Origin: Pirellulales bacterium | GTDB taxonomy: Bacteria > Planctomycetota > Planctomycetia > Pirellulales > JACPPG01 | DNA length: 64,000 nucleotides | Assembly: GCA_035546535.1 (NCBI GenBank) | Contig: DASZWQ010000017.1 | Coordinates: 36,826-100,825, forward strand | Direction of reading: 5' to 3' | Part shown: positions 1-8,522 of the stretch, one piece after another | How positions within the stretch are numbered: position 1 is the first letter of the stretch | Layout of the letters: each line of letters begins with the position of its first letter | The notes under the pieces: model-generated | The model's database searches: none | Told to the model about the DNA's origin: nothing | The model's input: the letters and a program-made list of their open reading frames with translations, nothing else | Translations under genes and position numbers: made by a program

Positions 1-708
1 TGCCAATTCATCGCGTCTGCGAACGTGGACTAGCTCGTGTGCCAGAACGAGTTCGGCGTGTTCGTCAGCCATACCGGACAAAAGCGATTCGGGCAGCAGG
101 ATCGTAGGTCGCAACAGCCCGAATACCGCGGGACCGATCGGCCGGGATGTGACGGCGAGCCTGACGCGCCGACCTATCCCCAGCCGACGCGACAGCTCGA
201 TGATCGCGACCCTGTGCCGTTCGTCGACCGGAAGGCTCGAGCGCCGGATCAAGATCGAGGCAACGAAATGTTTACCGGCAACGTAAACCACACCGAGCGC
301 GAGGCCGCCAGCCCAAACGTAAAACCCGATAACGCCTGCACGCGGCCACTTAATCGTTGGATGGCGAAGTTCGCCGGCGGCGGGCCCGCTGTCGTGCCGC
401 TGCTGTGCAAATTGTTCGCTCACCGGCGCGATGGATGCTGAGGGTGCTGAGGCGTCCTGGGGAACGACTTCGGTGGCGAGGGATGTCGATTTCGAATTAA
501 CTAGTGCCCAGCTGAAGAGACTCGTCGGACTGCTCCAGACTGGCGGCACGAGCGCCTTGAAAAGAACGAGCATCCACAAGGCGTAGGCCAACCGAGGTCT
601 TCGACGGCACCACAGCCTCACTGAAACCGCGACCAGGGTCGCAACGACGGCCACTTGCCAAAGTTGAACCCACGCCAGCTGCGCGAAATCGTCGAGATAG
701 CGGTTCAT
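1..708 (-). CDS. M56 family (BlaR1-like) membrane metallopeptidase, C-terminus cut by window start
   Basis: The reading frame is open from the ATG at 708 to the window edge (236 codons seen). The N-terminus carries hydrophobic segments at about residues 10-30 and 42-60 and a further one near 113-130, as in BlaR1/MecR1 sensors. The zinc-protease motif HELVH lies at residues 224-228, followed by VRRRDEL, typical of M56 peptidases. Its ATG overlaps the TGA of the upstream BlaI-type repressor gene (ATGA), so the two are translationally coupled. In characterised systems such a protein senses an extracellular signal and triggers loss of the BlaI repressor. The ligand here is unknown and no beta-lactamase gene is nearby. 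The C-terminal sensor part is outside the window. Confidence 0.85.
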   Translation of the reverse strand, partial: MNRYLDDFAQLAWVQLWQVAVVATLVAVSVRLWCRRRPRLAYALWMLVLFKALVPPVWSSPTSLFSWALVNSKSTSLATEVVPQDASAPSASIAPVSEQFAQQRHDSGPAAGELRHPTIKWPRAGVIGFYVWAGGLALGVVYVAGKHFVASILIRRSSLPVDERHRVAIIELSRRLGIGRRVRLAVTSRPIGPAVFGLLRPTILLPESLLSGMADEHAELVLAHELVHVRRRDELA

Positions 709-1088
709 GGCGAGCCTCTTTCCAACTGGTCCAATAGTTTGCGTAGTTCTTCAATCTCGTCGGTGGTCAGTCCACGATCGTTGACCATGTGTTGAAAGAG
801 TGGGAGGACTTCGCCGTCGAACAGCCGATTGAGCATGTCGTCCACGACCTCGCCGATGACGCGCCCGGGCTGAACGGTTGGCCGATAGACATTGCTACGA
901 CCGACGCGAATCGTCTTGACGTATCCTTTCGCCTCCAGCCGGCGCAAGTATGTCTGGACCGTCTTGAAATCGAGCCCGCGATCCGCCGGGAGTGCCTCAA
1001 GCACCTGGCGGACGCTCGCCTGGCGCAATTCCCAGACGACGCGGGCAATCTCTAGTTCCGACTTGGCTACCGGTGGTCGCTTGGCCAC
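705..1088 (-). CDS. BlaI/MecI family transcriptional repressor
   Basis: This 127-residue protein has an N-terminal winged helix (about residues 5-70, including FKTVQTYLRRLEAKGYV) and a C-terminal dimerisation part rich in acidic and leucine residues, the size and order expected for BlaI/MecI. I place the start at the GTG at 1088 because GGAGGAG sits just upstream; the frame is open further 5', but that stretch runs through the operator palindrome and has no ribosome-binding site. The gene overlaps the M56 peptidase gene by four bases. It probably represses its own operon through the palindrome at 1114-1142 and is inactivated after the M56 partner senses a signal. The family assignment is firm; the inducing signal is unknown. 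Confidence 0.88.
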   Translation of the reverse strand: MAKRPPVAKSELEIARVVWELRQASVRQVLEALPADRGLDFKTVQTYLRRLEAKGYVKTIRVGRSNVYRPTVQPGRVIGEVVDDMLNRLFDGEVLPLFQHMVNDRGLTTDEIEELRKLLDQLERGSP

Positions 1089-1113
1089 GAAATACTCCTC
1101 CGCATCACGCTTA

Positions 1114-1142
1114 CATTTGAACGCTATGATAGCGTTCAAATG
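1114..1142. promoter_or_regulatory. 29-bp palindromic operator of the BlaI/M56 operon
   Basis: CATTTGAACGCTAT is followed by one central base and its exact reverse complement, ending 26 bases upstream of the GTG of the BlaI-type gene. A perfect 14-bp dyad directly ahead of an autoregulated repressor is the expected BlaI operator layout. Binding has not been shown; the assignment rests on position and symmetry. Confidence 0.7.
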
Positions 1143-1241
1143 AACGCCGTCAATGCCCGTGTGAGATTTTTTGGCAAGAATGAATCGTAGGCTGCCGCGC
1201 CCCCTCGGTGCTACGGCGCAGATAATCGACATCGCGCCGGA

Positions 1242-2234
1242 TTAGAAAAGTCGCAGCTGCACGGCCGAGGCTATGGCCAGCGCCCGGGAGCCAGGACAGT
1301 GCTTACCGTCGAGCGGATAGGCCCGATGCCCAGCCCGGCGTAGGCAATCGACAAAGCTTTCGGGGCCATGCGTGCAATAGACGACGCGCGGCGCGACTTG
1401 CTCAATGGCCGACAGCAGTTCGTCGTAGTCGGCATGATCCGAGAGCGGAATGGCATGATCGACGCCCAACCGTCGCGTGGAGTGCATGGCCCAGCCGGTG
1501 ACTGCGAACGTGACGGGATTTCGGATTCTCCCCAGATCGGCGCGCGAGTGTCGTTGCGGGGGCACGATCACGACGCAATCGTCGCGCGGCTTGCCGCGAT
1601 ACAGTTCGATCGCCCCCAACTCGACGCCGCAATCGCGATAGACCAGGCTGATTTCGTAGATCTCCTGGTGCTGCTGCACTGCGATGCCGGCCATCGCAAG
1701 AATGGCCGTCACTTCTTGTGCCTTGCCAAGCGAGTAAGCCTGCACGACAGGCGTCAGGCCGCGCGAAAGCGTCTCACGAATCAGATCCACGAGGCGCTCG
1801 ATCGCCTCGGCACGAGGCAGATGACGGTGTGCAGGGTTGCCGTAGGTCGACTCGATGACCAGGAGGTCGGCCCGCGGCAACTCGGCACGTTCGGCGGTGG
1901 CCGATTCCGCCAGCTTGAAGTCGCCCGTGTACAGCAAGCGTTGCTCGCCGTCGTCGGCCAGCAACATGGCCGATCCCAGGCAATGTCCCGCCGGATAGGT
2001 CGTGAGCTGCAGCCCGCCCCAAGAGATCGTTTGGCGGTAGGGCATCTCCAGCACCGGCCGGCGGCCCATCCGCGCGTGATAGAGCCGTGCCGTGTGTGGT
2101 GTACACAAGGCAAACTCGTGCCGCGCCATGTGATCACGATGCGCGTGCGAAATAAAGCCGCGCGGCTGGCGGCGCCGGAAGTCGACCGCCAGGTCAGCCC
2201 GCGTAAGCTTCAGACCGCGATCGAAGTGAAACAT
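1242..2234 (-). CDS. MBL-fold exonuclease-like protein (YSH1/COG1236 type)
   Basis: This 330-residue protein has the metallo-beta-lactamase metal site HAHRDH at residues 30-35, a further histidine in PAGHCLGSAM (H84), an aspartate in YTGDF (D105), and C-terminal SDHAD and THGPE motifs. That set matches the beta-CASP/YSH1-like group annotated as mRNA 3'-processing-like or ligase-associated DNA exonucleases, which are of similar length. It presumably cuts nucleic acid in the cytoplasm with two metal ions. No ATP-dependent DNA ligase or Lhr-type helicase gene, the usual partners of the ligase-associated subgroup, is seen beside it, so the precise substrate stays open. The ATG at 2234 has only a weak ribosome-binding site. 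Confidence 0.75.
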   Translation of the reverse strand: MFHFDRGLKLTRADLAVDFRRRQPRGFISHAHRDHMARHEFALCTPHTARLYHARMGRRPVLEMPYRQTISWGGLQLTTYPAGHCLGSAMLLADDGEQRLLYTGDFKLAESATAERAELPRADLLVIESTYGNPAHRHLPRAEAIERLVDLIRETLSRGLTPVVQAYSLGKAQEVTAILAMAGIAVQQHQEIYEISLVYRDCGVELGAIELYRGKPRDDCVVIVPPQRHSRADLGRIRNPVTFAVTGWAMHSTRRLGVDHAIPLSDHADYDELLSAIEQVAPRVVYCTHGPESFVDCLRRAGHRAYPLDGKHCPGSRALAIASAVQLRLF

Positions 2235-2324
2235 GGCGCCGCGCCTGCTGAGTCGCGATCACATCAACCACACGAGTCACAACATTCACCAAGACGGCGC
2301 TCTTGCAAAGCGTCCCCGCGATAG

Positions 2325-3218
2325 CTAACGCCTCGCGGGCTGCGACGCCAACTTGCCTGCCGGTGACAGGCCCGCGGCTTTCCAGACTTTATCGAGGGCT
2401 TGCCCAGCACGCTTGATGCTTGCCTCGCGTCGCAACCCTTTCAATTGATCGGGATGGGCTGCCGGCGTTACGGGACCGTCGAATCCCATTTCGGCAAGGG
2501 CCACCAGCGCCGCCGACGAATCCAGTGCGCCCCCCTCGCCGGGAAGCATACGCTGGCTGGCCTTGAGCTCGCCGGCGGGGACGTCGGCCGGCGCATCGGC
2601 AAGCCGCGCCGCGATCAGTCGCTCGCCGCCCAATTTCTTGAGTGCCTCGAGCGAGCTGCCGGTGACGTGTAAGTCCCACAGATCGACGATCGCGCCGACG
2701 TTCTTGGCCGGTACGCTGGAAAGCAGTAGCAACAGCGCATCGGTCGTGTGAATGAATTCAAAGGCTTTGCCTTGCCGCGCTTCGGGAGCAGTGATCAGGC
2801 CGACACCCAGGCGCATGCCGTGCGGTTCGAGCGCCTTCGCCAGCTCGGCGAGCCGTTTACGGATGGTCTCAAACCGCTGGTGAAAGGGCTGCTCGTCGTT
2901 GGCGGGCTCGAGCCAGCTGAGGGCCCGACGGAAGCCCCCTTCGGCCGCGACCGTGGCCCATTCGTTCAATTGGGCCAGATCCGCGCGAAAAGTCGTTTCG
3001 TCGCCTTGCCAGCGCGTCGGCAGTTCGAATTCGCCGACTTGCAACTTGGCGCTATCCAGCAATCGCCGGGCGTGTGCCGCACCGTGCGATTTGACCTGCG
3101 CGACATACTCCATCACATCCAGACCGAGCCCGCGAAATCCGAATGACAGGGCCGACTCGATCAACTCACTCTGACTCCCCGAAAGGCCCAGGGCCTTGGG
3201 GCTCAGATTCTTGAACAT
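2325..3218 (-). CDS. Sugar phosphate isomerase/epimerase-like TIM-barrel protein
   Basis: The 297-residue product resembles the xylose isomerase-like TIM-barrel family (AP endonuclease 2 superfamily): SGSQSELIESALSFGFRGLGLD near the N-terminus, a central LGVGLITAPE strand and IVDLWDLHVTG carrying likely metal ligands. Members isomerise or epimerise sugars or sugar phosphates, but the family is broad and the substrate cannot be read from sequence. The start at 3218 is chosen because GGAGGAGCGG immediately precedes the ATG; the longer open frame upstream is low-complexity and lacks a ribosome-binding site. The gene is divergent from uppP and 90 bases downstream of the MBL-fold gene, on the same strand. 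Confidence 0.7.
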   Translation of the reverse strand: MFKNLSPKALGLSGSQSELIESALSFGFRGLGLDVMEYVAQVKSHGAAHARRLLDSAKLQVGEFELPTRWQGDETTFRADLAQLNEWATVAAEGGFRRALSWLEPANDEQPFHQRFETIRKRLAELAKALEPHGMRLGVGLITAPEARQGKAFEFIHTTDALLLLLSSVPAKNVGAIVDLWDLHVTGSSLEALKKLGGERLIAARLADAPADVPAGELKASQRMLPGEGGALDSSAALVALAEMGFDGPVTPAAHPDQLKGLRREASIKRAGQALDKVWKAAGLSPAGKLASQPARR

Positions 3219-3506
3219 CCGCTCCTCCGGTACCTCGATTCGCTGCACTGTTGACCAAAACGGCATTATGGCAAATTGCGGCGTTTCTTCAACCGCGGTG
3301 GCGCGCCGCCAGCATCCTGTGCATCGCGGGAACGACGCGGATTTGTTTTCCGCAGCCGACGTGTGGGATTGAGCTATATTTGACGATTCGCCGGCCCACG
3401 TCTCAGGGCCATCAGACGCTATCAACCTGTCCATGGCACGCCGGACGAAGGGCGTGGCTGTGCTACGTTTCAGCGCTTACTTTTCAATACTTGCGAGCAC
3501 CTGCGC

Positions 3507-4298
3507 ATGGAATACCTTCGCATCATCATCCTGGGCATCGTGCAGGGAATCACCGAGTTCCTGCCGATCAGCTCCGACGGCCACCTGGTGGTCGCCGATC
3601 AGCTCGTCGAGCGGTTTTCCTCGGTGCCGCTTTCGAAGCAAAGCATCATCGTCACGATCATCCTGCACTTGGGTACGCTGGCCGCGATCCTGATCGTCTA
3701 CAGGGAGCAGATCCTGCGTTTGCTCACCAAGGACTGGCGTGTCATCGGGCTGTTGATCGTGGGAACCATTCCGGCGGCCGTCACCGGTTTGGTGCTCGAA
3801 GAGCTTTTCGAAGATTATCTGGTCAACCCACTGCTGACCGGCTGCCTTCTGCCCCTGAACGGATTATTGCTGTTTTACATCGACCGCAAGAAGCAGGGGG
3901 ACGTCGAGTACGAGAACCTGAGCTACAAGCAAGCACTCTTTATCGGCTGCTGCCAGGCGTTCGCGCCGCTGCCGGGCATCTCGCGCAGCGGTACCACGAT
4001 CGCCGGAGGTCTGGCGGCCGGAATGCGTCGCGACGCGGCCGCCACGTTTTCCTTCCTGCTCGCCATTCCCGCCATCGGCGGCGCGGTGACCGTGGCCTTT
4101 GCCAAGCTCTTGATCAAGGGAGCCGAGGACCTTCCCTCGCCCGGCGTGTTGGTCTTGGGGGCCGTGATCTCATTCGTTGTCGGCCTGGTGTCGCTACGTC
4201 TCTTGCTGCGGCTGTTGCGCGAAGGACTGCTCGACCCGTTCGGCTACTGGTGCATCGCGCTGGGGCTGGGTGTCGTTATTTGGAAGTTGTTCAGTTGA
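3507..4298 (+). CDS. uppP: Undecaprenyl-diphosphatase UppP (BacA)
   Basis: The 263-residue polytopic membrane protein recycles undecaprenyl pyrophosphate to the monophosphate, the lipid carrier for peptidoglycan and other surface polymers. Both family signatures are present: GIVQGITEFLPIS followed by S-D-G-H-L (residues 10-27, catalytic E17) and PGISRSG (156-162, catalytic R160). The motif has D where T is usual (ISSDGH). Length and predicted membrane topology match the BacA family throughout. The gene stands alone on its strand; the gene before it is divergent and the next gene downstream is convergent. Confidence 0.95.
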   Translation: MEYLRIIILGIVQGITEFLPISSDGHLVVADQLVERFSSVPLSKQSIIVTIILHLGTLAAILIVYREQILRLLTKDWRVIGLLIVGTIPAAVTGLVLEELFEDYLVNPLLTGCLLPLNGLLLFYIDRKKQGDVEYENLSYKQALFIGCCQAFAPLPGISRSGTTIAGGLAAGMRRDAAATFSFLLAIPAIGGAVTVAFAKLLIKGAEDLPSPGVLVLGAVISFVVGLVSLRLLLRLLREGLLDPFGYWCIALGLGVVIWKLFS

Positions 4299-4495
4299 GC
4301 GGGGCGCGAGCGTTTACTTGGCGCGGATCGGCACCCAAATTATTCAATTAGTGGAATTATTCAACGCGAAAAAAGCACTTCGCGTTCCGTCGAAACAGCG
4401 CGGCAGGTAAAGGGCCGAGCGAAACGGGGTCGCCGATAACGGGACGGCACGGACGAAGTGACGATCGTGTTTCTGTCGGGCCAAAGGCCCGCAGC
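4299..4495. other. Intergenic stretch downstream of uppP
   Basis: This is the first part of a gene-free interval of about 550 bases between convergent genes. I see no convincing start with ribosome-binding site and no T-tract terminator for uppP here. The rest of the interval holds the gene remnant and the terminator listed separately. Confidence 0.5.
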
Positions 4496-4660
4496 TCACA
4501 TCTCGTCGAGCCGCAGTTGCTCGGCGGCGATGCGGTAGAGCGTCCGCTCGAGGCGACGGTGATGTCGCGGCGCTTGGGGCCGGGCGTGAGCATGCCCTCG
4601 TAGAATTCGCGCAGCCGTTCGATAGGCCGGCGGTTGCGAACGTCCTCGGCTCCAGGTCCC
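4496..4660 (-). pseudogene. Frameshifted C-terminal gene remnant
   Basis: On the minus strand one frame reads PIERLREFYEGMLTPGPKRR then DITVA, which looks like real protein. At about 4550 the sensible reading moves to another frame, LERTLYRIAAEQLRLDEM followed by TGA at 4496-4498. Restoring one base between GTCGC and CTCGAG would join the two into a plausible protein tail. No start codon or ribosome-binding site precedes it, so it is probably the decayed 3' end of a lost gene. I do not recognise the family. The upstream limit is approximate. Confidence 0.4.
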
Positions 4661-4783
4661 ATTTTACCGGCCGGAGTGGCCTGATTTCGAGACCGGATTT
4701 GTCGATTAGTTCGCGTCCGCGTAAGTGCGCGGAAGCCTTGTCGGGCGTCGTCCCTACGAGGGGCTGAGGCTTGTGGCGCGCAC

Positions 4784-4814
4784 AAAAAAGCGAGGCGCCA
4801 CTGGGGCGCCTCGC
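4784..4814 (-). terminator. Rho-independent terminator of the Gfo/Idh gene
   Basis: Read on the minus strand, GCGAGGCGCC, a five-base loop and GGCGCCTCGC form a perfect 10-bp stem followed directly by six T. It begins 34 bases after the stop codon of the oxidoreductase gene, in the correct orientation. This is the clearest intrinsic terminator in the window. Confidence 0.9.
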
Positions 4815-4848
4815 GTTGAAATGCATCCTTGATTGAGCAAACGCTCTT

Positions 4849-6159
4849 CTACACGACCTGCGTTACGCCCGGCGTGGCCACGACCGGCGTCGGCGGCGAG
4901 GCGGTCCAGGCGTATTCCTTCGGTGCGAGGTTGATATCCGAACCGAGCGCCTGCTCCCAGGTAATCATCTTGCCCGAGTAGGTCGCCATGCGGCCGAGAA
5001 TTGCCGTCATGCTCGACAGGGCACCGTTTTCGGCTTCGTTCAGCGGATAGCCCGCGCGGATGCTGGCGAACAGGTCGTCGTGCTCGACCTGGTACGGATT
5101 CTTCTTCTCGCCGCGGAAGCGCCAATCGTCCCAACCCTTGATCTTGATCCGCCCTGCGCTGATATCCGATGTGCCATGCGTGCCGATGGCGTGTTCGGTG
5201 ACACTGTCCCAGCAATTGGGGATATGGCGGCAATAGCTGAACATCCGCGATCCATCGGCATACTCGAACTCGACCGCGTGATGGTCGAAGATTTCGCCGA
5301 AATCCTTGCCCGTGCGCACCTGCCGACCGCCCATGCCTTGAGCACGGACCGGGTAGCCGCGCTTCAACCAGTTGACCACGTCCAGGTTGTGGATGTGCTG
5401 CTCGACGATATGGTCACCGCACAGCCAGTTGAAGTAATACCAGTTGCGCATCTGGTATTCCATGTCGGACTGATTCTCGGTGCGCGGATGGACCCACACG
5501 CCGGCGCCGTTCCAGTACACACGTGTGGCCAGGATGTCGCCGATCGCCCCGTCTTGCAGACGCTTGATCGTTTCGATGTACGACGCTTCATGATGGCGCT
5601 GCAGGCCGACGCCAACACCCAAACCTTTTTGACGGGCACTCTGCGCGGCGGTCAGCACGGCCCGCACACCCGGTCCGTCGACGGCGACTGGTTTTTCCAT
5701 GAAGACGTGCTTGCCGGCATCCACGGCGGCCTGGAAGTGGACGGGGCGGAAGCCCGGCGGCGTGGCCAGGATCACCAGGTCGATTCCCGCGGCGAGCACT
5801 TTCTGATAGGCGTCGAATCCGACGAAGCGGCGTTCCTCAGGCACGTCGATCCGGCTGGCAATTTCGCCTTCCTTCATCAAGCTCTGATGGCTGCCGTCGA
5901 GCCGATCCTTGAAGGCGTCCCCCATGGCAACGAGCTTGACGTTCCCCTTCGTGCGCAGCGCCTGGCTGGCAGCGCCGGTGCCGCGGCCACCGCAGCCGAC
6001 CAGGCCGATCTTGATCGTGTCATCGCCGGCGGCATGTGCGTAACGAGCCGGACCGAGAGTGGCTGCCAGACTGCCCCCCACGACTGCCACGGTCGAGCTT
6101 TTCAAGAACGAACGACGAGAAGCATTCTGCGGATCGTTGGCTGGGGCATGCTCTGACAT
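4849..6159 (-). CDS. Gfo/Idh/MocA family oxidoreductase, Tat-exported
   Basis: The 436-residue protein starts with a twin-arginine signal (RRSFLKSS from residue 15, then a hydrophobic stretch ending near AHA), so it is probably exported folded with its nucleotide bound. A Rossmann motif, IGLVGCGGRGTG, follows at about residue 51, and MEKPVAVDGPGV is the conserved lysine-bearing motif of Gfo/Idh/MocA dehydrogenases. Planctomycetes carry many such secreted paralogues, usually of unknown sugar substrate. The start at 6159 has GAGGAGAG upstream; a longer open frame exists but would bury the Tat signal. It lies 96 bases downstream of the formylglycine-type gene on the same strand and ends at a strong terminator. 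Confidence 0.88.
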   Translation of the reverse strand: MSEHAPANDPQNASRRSFLKSSTVAVVGGSLAATLGPARYAHAAGDDTIKIGLVGCGGRGTGAASQALRTKGNVKLVAMGDAFKDRLDGSHQSLMKEGEIASRIDVPEERRFVGFDAYQKVLAAGIDLVILATPPGFRPVHFQAAVDAGKHVFMEKPVAVDGPGVRAVLTAAQSARQKGLGVGVGLQRHHEASYIETIKRLQDGAIGDILATRVYWNGAGVWVHPRTENQSDMEYQMRNWYYFNWLCGDHIVEQHIHNLDVVNWLKRGYPVRAQGMGGRQVRTGKDFGEIFDHHAVEFEYADGSRMFSYCRHIPNCWDSVTEHAIGTHGTSDISAGRIKIKGWDDWRFRGEKKNPYQVEHDDLFASIRAGYPLNEAENGALSSMTAILGRMATYSGKMITWEQALGSDINLAPKEYAWTASPPTPVVATPGVTQVV

Positions 6160-6255
6160 AATCCTGCTCTCCTCAAACAAGGGCGGGTCTGGTGTTGTGA
6201 AATTATTAAAGGTTGCGTTTGGCCGCCTCGCCATCGGCGAGCGCGTGCCATTGAA

Positions 6256-7323
6256 TTACTGCTGCGAAGCATCGGCCGAGAATTTGATTTTCTCCTCGGC
6301 CGAGGGTTCATTCAGCGGGCGAACCACGCGGAACCCCAGAAACAAGGCATCCGTATAATACCAGATGCTCTGCGGAATTTGAGGATCCTGCTGCTTCCAT
6401 TCCTTACTCGAACCGCGTCGGGCGGCACTGCGCAGCGCCGCCGGATCGTCATCCCACGACCCCCCGCGCACGCTGCGCGGCTCGACCTTTGTCGCCACGA
6501 CAAGCGGGTTGGCGCCCGTCGCCTTCGTGTAGGCGTCCGGCGCGTACTGGTCGACGCACCATTCAGCCACGTTGCCGTGCATGTCGTGCAATCCCCAGGG
6601 ATTGGGCTTTTTCTTGCCCACCGGGTGATATGCTTCGTTGCTGTTGTCGTAGTACCAGGCGTAGTCGTTCAGGTCGTCGGGGCTGTCGCCAAACGAATAG
6701 GCGGTCTTCGTGCCTGCCCGGCAGGCGTATTCCCATTCGGCTTCGGTGGGCAAGCGGTAATAGTGCCCGGTCTTGGCCGACAGCCACTCGCAGTATTTCT
6801 TGGCCGCGAGCTGCGTCATGCAAATCACCGGGTAACCTTCCTTACCCATGCCGAAGGTCATGTCCGTGTACGGCTTCGTCGGTCGGGTGACGGCGTCTGC
6901 CAGCTTGTCGAACTCGGTCGGCTCGCGCCCTTCGACTTTGCGCCGTTGAATGTCGAGACTGAACATGAACAGTTCGTACTCGTTCCACGTGACCTCGCAC
7001 TTTCCCATCCAGAACGGGGCGATCTCGACCTCGTGCTGCGGCCCTTCGTCCTCCTTGCGCTCGGCTTCGCCGGCGGGGCTTCCCATCACGAACTTGCCCC
7101 CGGGAATCGGCACCATGTCGAACTTGACAGGCGTGCCGGGGATTTGCTCGGTGTAAGGTTTCATCTCCGCTTCGGCCTTGGCTTCGGCGTCGGGATTCGG
7201 CGTGGCCGCTTTGCCTTCGGCCGCCGGGAGCCGAGAAATCGGAACCGCGGCTGCCCATAGAAGGATTGCGGCCAACAGGCGCACGCTTCGCAGAAGGATC
7301 AACAATCGGTGCGTCATCATCAT
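6256..7323 (-). CDS. Secreted formylglycine-generating-enzyme-family (SUMF1) protein
   Basis: After a signal peptide (hydrophobic [15 protein letters not shown]) this protein of about 355 residues shows the whole FGE-sulfatase fold: [58 protein letters not shown] and [10 protein letters not shown]. True enzymes convert a sulfatase cysteine to formylglycine using a C-terminal cysteine pair; I do not see that pair clearly, so it may be one of the many family members with ligand-binding or unknown roles. Three consecutive ATG codons (7323, 7320, 7317) could start it; 7323 is taken. It probably shares a transcript with the Gfo/Idh gene downstream. Confidence 0.8.
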   Translation of the reverse strand: MMMTHRLLILLRSVRLLAAILLWAAAVPISRLPAAEGKAATPNPDAEAKAEAEMKPYTEQIPGTPVKFDMVPIPGGKFVMGSPAGEAERKEDEGPQHEVEIAPFWMGKCEVTWNEYELFMFSLDIQRRKVEGREPTEFDKLADAVTRPTKPYTDMTFGMGKEGYPVICMTQLAAKKYCEWLSAKTGHYYRLPTEAEWEYACRAGTKTAYSFGDSPDDLNDYAWYYDNSNEAYHPVGKKKPNPWGLHDMHGNVAEWCVDQYAPDAYTKATGANPLVVATKVEPRSVRGGSWDDDPAALRSAARRGSSKEWKQQDPQIPQSIWYYTDALFLGFRVVRPLNEPSAEEKIKFSADASQQ

Positions 7324-7460
7324 CGAGACTATAATTTCCAAAGGTTCAAGAACTCTCGCCGGTCACTTGTCGTGCGGCGATACTCGTTCCGCGGTCACGA
7401 TGGCCGGAACGATTTTGTAGCGATGTCAGCACATCAACCAGGGCATCGGCAGGGAAATAC

Positions 7461-8522
7461 ATGCAGGGGGGATGGTCCAAACCCGGCTCCGTGCTGCGAC
7501 TGTTGGCACTGCCACTGGTATCGCTGTGTACCGTCGCCGGGCGGCCGGGAATCGCTCCCCTGCGGGCCGCGGACACCTCTCCACTTGGGCGTTACGAGTT
7601 TGCACAAGTCGAGATGGGGATGCAATTCAAGCTGCTATTGTATGCAGCCGACCAGACGGCCGCAAATCGAGCCGCCGCAGCAGCTTTCGACCGGATTCAC
7701 CAGCTCAATGGCGTGATGAGCGACTACGACCCGGCCAGCGAATTGTCGCGTTTGAGCGACACGGCCGGGCAGGGTCGCGCCGTCAAGGTCAGCGACGACC
7801 TGTGGTTTGTCCTGGTCGCCGCGCAGCAGCTTGCCGAGCGATCGGACGGCGCCTTCGACGTGACGGTCGGGCCCTACGTGAAGCTGTGGCGCCGAGCGCG
7901 GCGCGAGAAGGAAATGCCCCCCGCGGCTCGCATGAAAGATGCACGGCAGGCCGTCGGCTATCGTTACGTCAAACTCACAGCCGAAGACCGCGCGGTCGAA
8001 TTGCTGCGGCCGGGCATGCGGTTGGATTTGGGCGGCATCGCGGTCGGCTACGCAATCGACGAGGCGATGATCGTCTTGCGCCAACATGGCATCACCCGCG
8101 CCCTGGTCGACGGTAGCGGCGATATCCTGGTCAGTGATCCCCCGCCCGGCGAACGGGGATGGCGGATCGGCGTGGCACCGCTGGAAGCCAAGAACGGCCC
8201 GCCGAGCCGTTTCCTGTCGCTGGCAAATTGCGCCGTGACGACCTCGGGCGACGCCTGGCAGTATGTCGAGCTGGAGGGTAAACGCTACTCGCACATCCTC
8301 GACCCGCGCACGGGGCTGGGGCTGACGGATCGCAGCCTGGTGATCGTCGTGGCGCGCGACGGCATCACGGCCGACAGCCTGACGAAGGCCGTGGCCGTGC
8401 TTGGGCCGGGCCAAGGTCTGGAACTGGTGACGGAATATCCTGGCGCGGCGGCGCTTGTGCTGCGGCCCGCGGATGGCAAAATCGTGCAGGAAGAATCGAG
8501 CAATTTCAGGAGCTTTGAATGA
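7461..8522 (+). CDS. apbE: ApbE-type FAD:protein FMN transferase
   Basis: This 353-residue exported protein attaches FMN to a threonine of target flavoproteins in the periplasm. The family motifs appear in order: MSDYDPASELSRL (near residue 85), LDLGGIAVGYAID, ALVDGSGDILVSD, and SHILDPRTG near residue 277, with the AVTTSGDAWQY segment between the last two. An N-terminal hydrophobic segment ends near residue 37 and serves as signal or lipoprotein-type leader. Its stop codon overlaps the ATG of the next gene (ATGA), so the two are coupled. No Nqr or Rnf complex, the usual targets, is nearby; the target protein is unknown. Confidence 0.88.
   Translation: MQGGWSKPGSVLRLLALPLVSLCTVAGRPGIAPLRAADTSPLGRYEFAQVEMGMQFKLLLYAADQTAANRAAAAAFDRIHQLNGVMSDYDPASELSRLSDTAGQGRAVKVSDDLWFVLVAAQQLAERSDGAFDVTVGPYVKLWRRARREKEMPPAARMKDARQAVGYRYVKLTAEDRAVELLRPGMRLDLGGIAVGYAIDEAMIVLRQHGITRALVDGSGDILVSDPPPGERGWRIGVAPLEAKNGPPSRFLSLANCAVTTSGDAWQYVELEGKRYSHILDPRTGLGLTDRSLVIVVARDGITADSLTKAVAVLGPGQGLELVTEYPGAAALVLRPADGKIVQEESSNFRSFE

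Noticed and set aside
37..441. Plus-strand open frame of 134 codons at the left edge
   Set aside because: It runs antisense to the M56 gene, which shows the HELVH motif and membrane segments; no ribosome-binding site.
1..1088. Beta-lactam resistance locus
   Set aside because: BlaI and M56 genes alone do not imply it; no beta-lactamase or PBP gene is adjacent in the window.
1368..2324. Long plus-strand open frame antisense to the MBL-fold gene
   Set aside because: The minus strand carries the HAHRDH metal motifs; the antisense frame is composition-driven.
5080..6156. Plus-strand open frame of 358 codons antisense to the Gfo/Idh gene
   Set aside because: The minus-strand frame has a Tat signal, Rossmann motif and terminator.
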